A stretch of 6,538 nucleotides of DNA, from positions 1 through 6,538 of the forward strand of contig JBFWNZ010000224.1 in NCBI GenBank assembly GCA_050250795.1. Direction: 5' to 3'. The DNA is from JBFWNZ01 sp050250795 (GTDB lineage Bacteria; Pseudomonadota; Alphaproteobacteria; UBA8366). The position numbers and the translations under genes are program-made. Positions 5,777 to 6,538 of this stretch are shown here, piece by piece; positions within the stretch are counted from its first letter, which is position 1, and each line of letters opens with the position of its first letter. The notes beneath the pieces are model-generated. The model saw nothing but the letters and a program-made list of their open reading frames with translations, was not told the origin of the DNA and ran no database searches.

Positions 5777-6538
5777 ATGCAGATGTTGCGGATCGGCGGC
5801 CTTGCCGCCCTGATCGTGCTGGCGGGCTTCGTTCTCGCCTATCAGTTCGTCGAGCCCGCTCCGCCGAACCGACTCACCCTCGCCACCGGCGGCGAGCAGG
5901 GCAACTACTACCGCATCGGCCAGATCTACAAACGCAAGCTCGCCGCCCACGGGATCACCGTCGAGGTCCTTCCGACGCAAGGCTCGGTGGAGAACCTGAC
6001 GCGCCTGCAGCGCGGCGAAGTCGATCTTGCCTTCGTGCAGAGCGGCATCGGCTCGGCCGAGACCTATCCGGGCCTGCTGGGCCTCGGCAGCCTGTATTTC
6101 GAGCCGCTCTGGGTCTTTACCCGCGCGCCGGCGGCCCCCGAGCTGCTGCGCGACCTCAATGGAAAGCGGCTGGCCGTCGGCAGCGAGGGCAGCGGCACCT
6201 GGGCCGTGACGGCCCTGCTGCTGGCCGAAAACGGCATCACGGCCGACAACAGCTCGCTGCATCGCCTGAGCGGCGAATCGGCGGCATGGGCGCTGGCGGC
6301 GGGCGATATCGACGCGATGTTCGTCGTCGCGGCCCCCGACGCACCGCTGATCAAGACCCTGCTGTCCGACCCGCAGGTCAGGCTGATGGATTTCCGGCGG
6401 GCCGAGGCCTATGCGCGGCGTCACCGCTTCCTGTCGGTCCTGATGCTGCCGCGCGGCACGATCGACCCGGCCAACGACCTGCCCGCCGCGGATACGCGCC
6501 TGCTCGCGCCGGCGGCGACCCTGGTCGCCCGCGCCGGC
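5777..6538 (+). CDS. TAXI-family TRAP-type solute-binding protein, partial (C-terminus off the right edge)
   Basis: The frame is open for 254 codons from the ATG at 5777 to the window end. A hydrophobic segment at residues 6-22 after Met-Gln-Met-Leu-Arg is a signal peptide or N-terminal anchor. There is no lipobox, so the protein is secreted or membrane-anchored in the periplasm. The mature part opens with LTLATGGEQGNYYRIG (33-48), the hallmark TAXI motif (usually TGGxxGxYYxxG). TQGSVENL (67-74), RGEVDLAFVQSG (79-90) and GKRLAVGSEGSGTW (129-142) follow, all typical of the two-lobed periplasmic binding fold. TAXI receptors deliver solutes such as carboxylates or amino acids to TRAP membrane permeases. 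Whether a permease gene follows cannot be seen. Many alphaproteobacterial TAXI proteins are orphans with extra C-terminal membrane helices. It lies 59 bases after the regulator on the same strand. The ligand is unknown. Confidence 0.88.
   Translation, partial: MQMLRIGGLAALIVLAGFVLAYQFVEPAPPNRLTLATGGEQGNYYRIGQIYKRKLAAHGITVEVLPTQGSVENLTRLQRGEVDLAFVQSGIGSAETYPGLLGLGSLYFEPLWVFTRAPAAPELLRDLNGKRLAVGSEGSGTWAVTALLLAENGITADNSSLHRLSGESAAWALAAGDIDAMFVVAAPDAPLIKTLLSDPQVRLMDFRRAEAYARRHRFLSVLMLPRGTIDPANDLPAADTRLLAPAATLVARAG

Noticed and set aside
5681..6424. Minus-strand open frame opposite the TAXI-family gene
   Set aside because: The plus strand carries clear TAXI motifs; the antisense product has no family features.

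Overview
The window looks like ordinary chromosome from a GC-rich alphaproteobacterium. The support is strongly G/C-biased third codon positions, isocitrate lyase divergent from a RamB/ScfR-type regulator, a SemiSWEET sugar transporter and a TAXI-type solute receptor. A Rhodospirillales-like organism is my best guess, but the sequence alone does not prove it. I see no mobile element, CRISPR array, tRNA or rRNA, and no gene-free stretch longer than about 180 bases.

Left part (1-1018): a minus-strand gene, cut by the left edge, encodes a BNR/Asp-box beta-propeller protein. It diverges from a 98-residue plus-strand SemiSWEET (MtN3/PQ-loop) sugar transporter. The two are separated by 138 bases that must carry both start regions.

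Middle (1132-2756): two plus-strand genes separated by only 2 bases encode a luciferase-like (LLM class) flavin-dependent monooxygenase and a small FMN-binding split-barrel protein of the PPOX family. They look like one translationally coupled operon for a flavin-linked reaction of unknown substrate. A GC-rich hairpin with A- and T-tracts lies at the convergent end of this operon and the next gene, and should terminate transcription from both sides.

Right-middle (2761-5717): isocitrate lyase (aceA, minus strand) is divergent from a plus-strand HTH regulator of the RamB/ScfR/PrpR family, which in other bacteria controls acetate and propionate metabolism. Their 176-base shared intergenic region is much more AT-rich than its surroundings. 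It holds repeated TGYAAATT-type elements, one pair on the aceA side and one pair just before the regulator start. The simplest reading is an acyl-CoA- or acetate-responsive switch in which the regulator controls the glyoxylate-bypass enzyme and itself. Malate synthase is not in the window.

Right edge (5777-6538): the first 254 residues of a membrane-anchored or secreted TAXI-family solute-binding protein, cut by the window end.

Nothing here is clearly a new kind of system. The most testable points are the candidate operators between aceA and the regulator, and the coupled LLM/PPOX gene pair.
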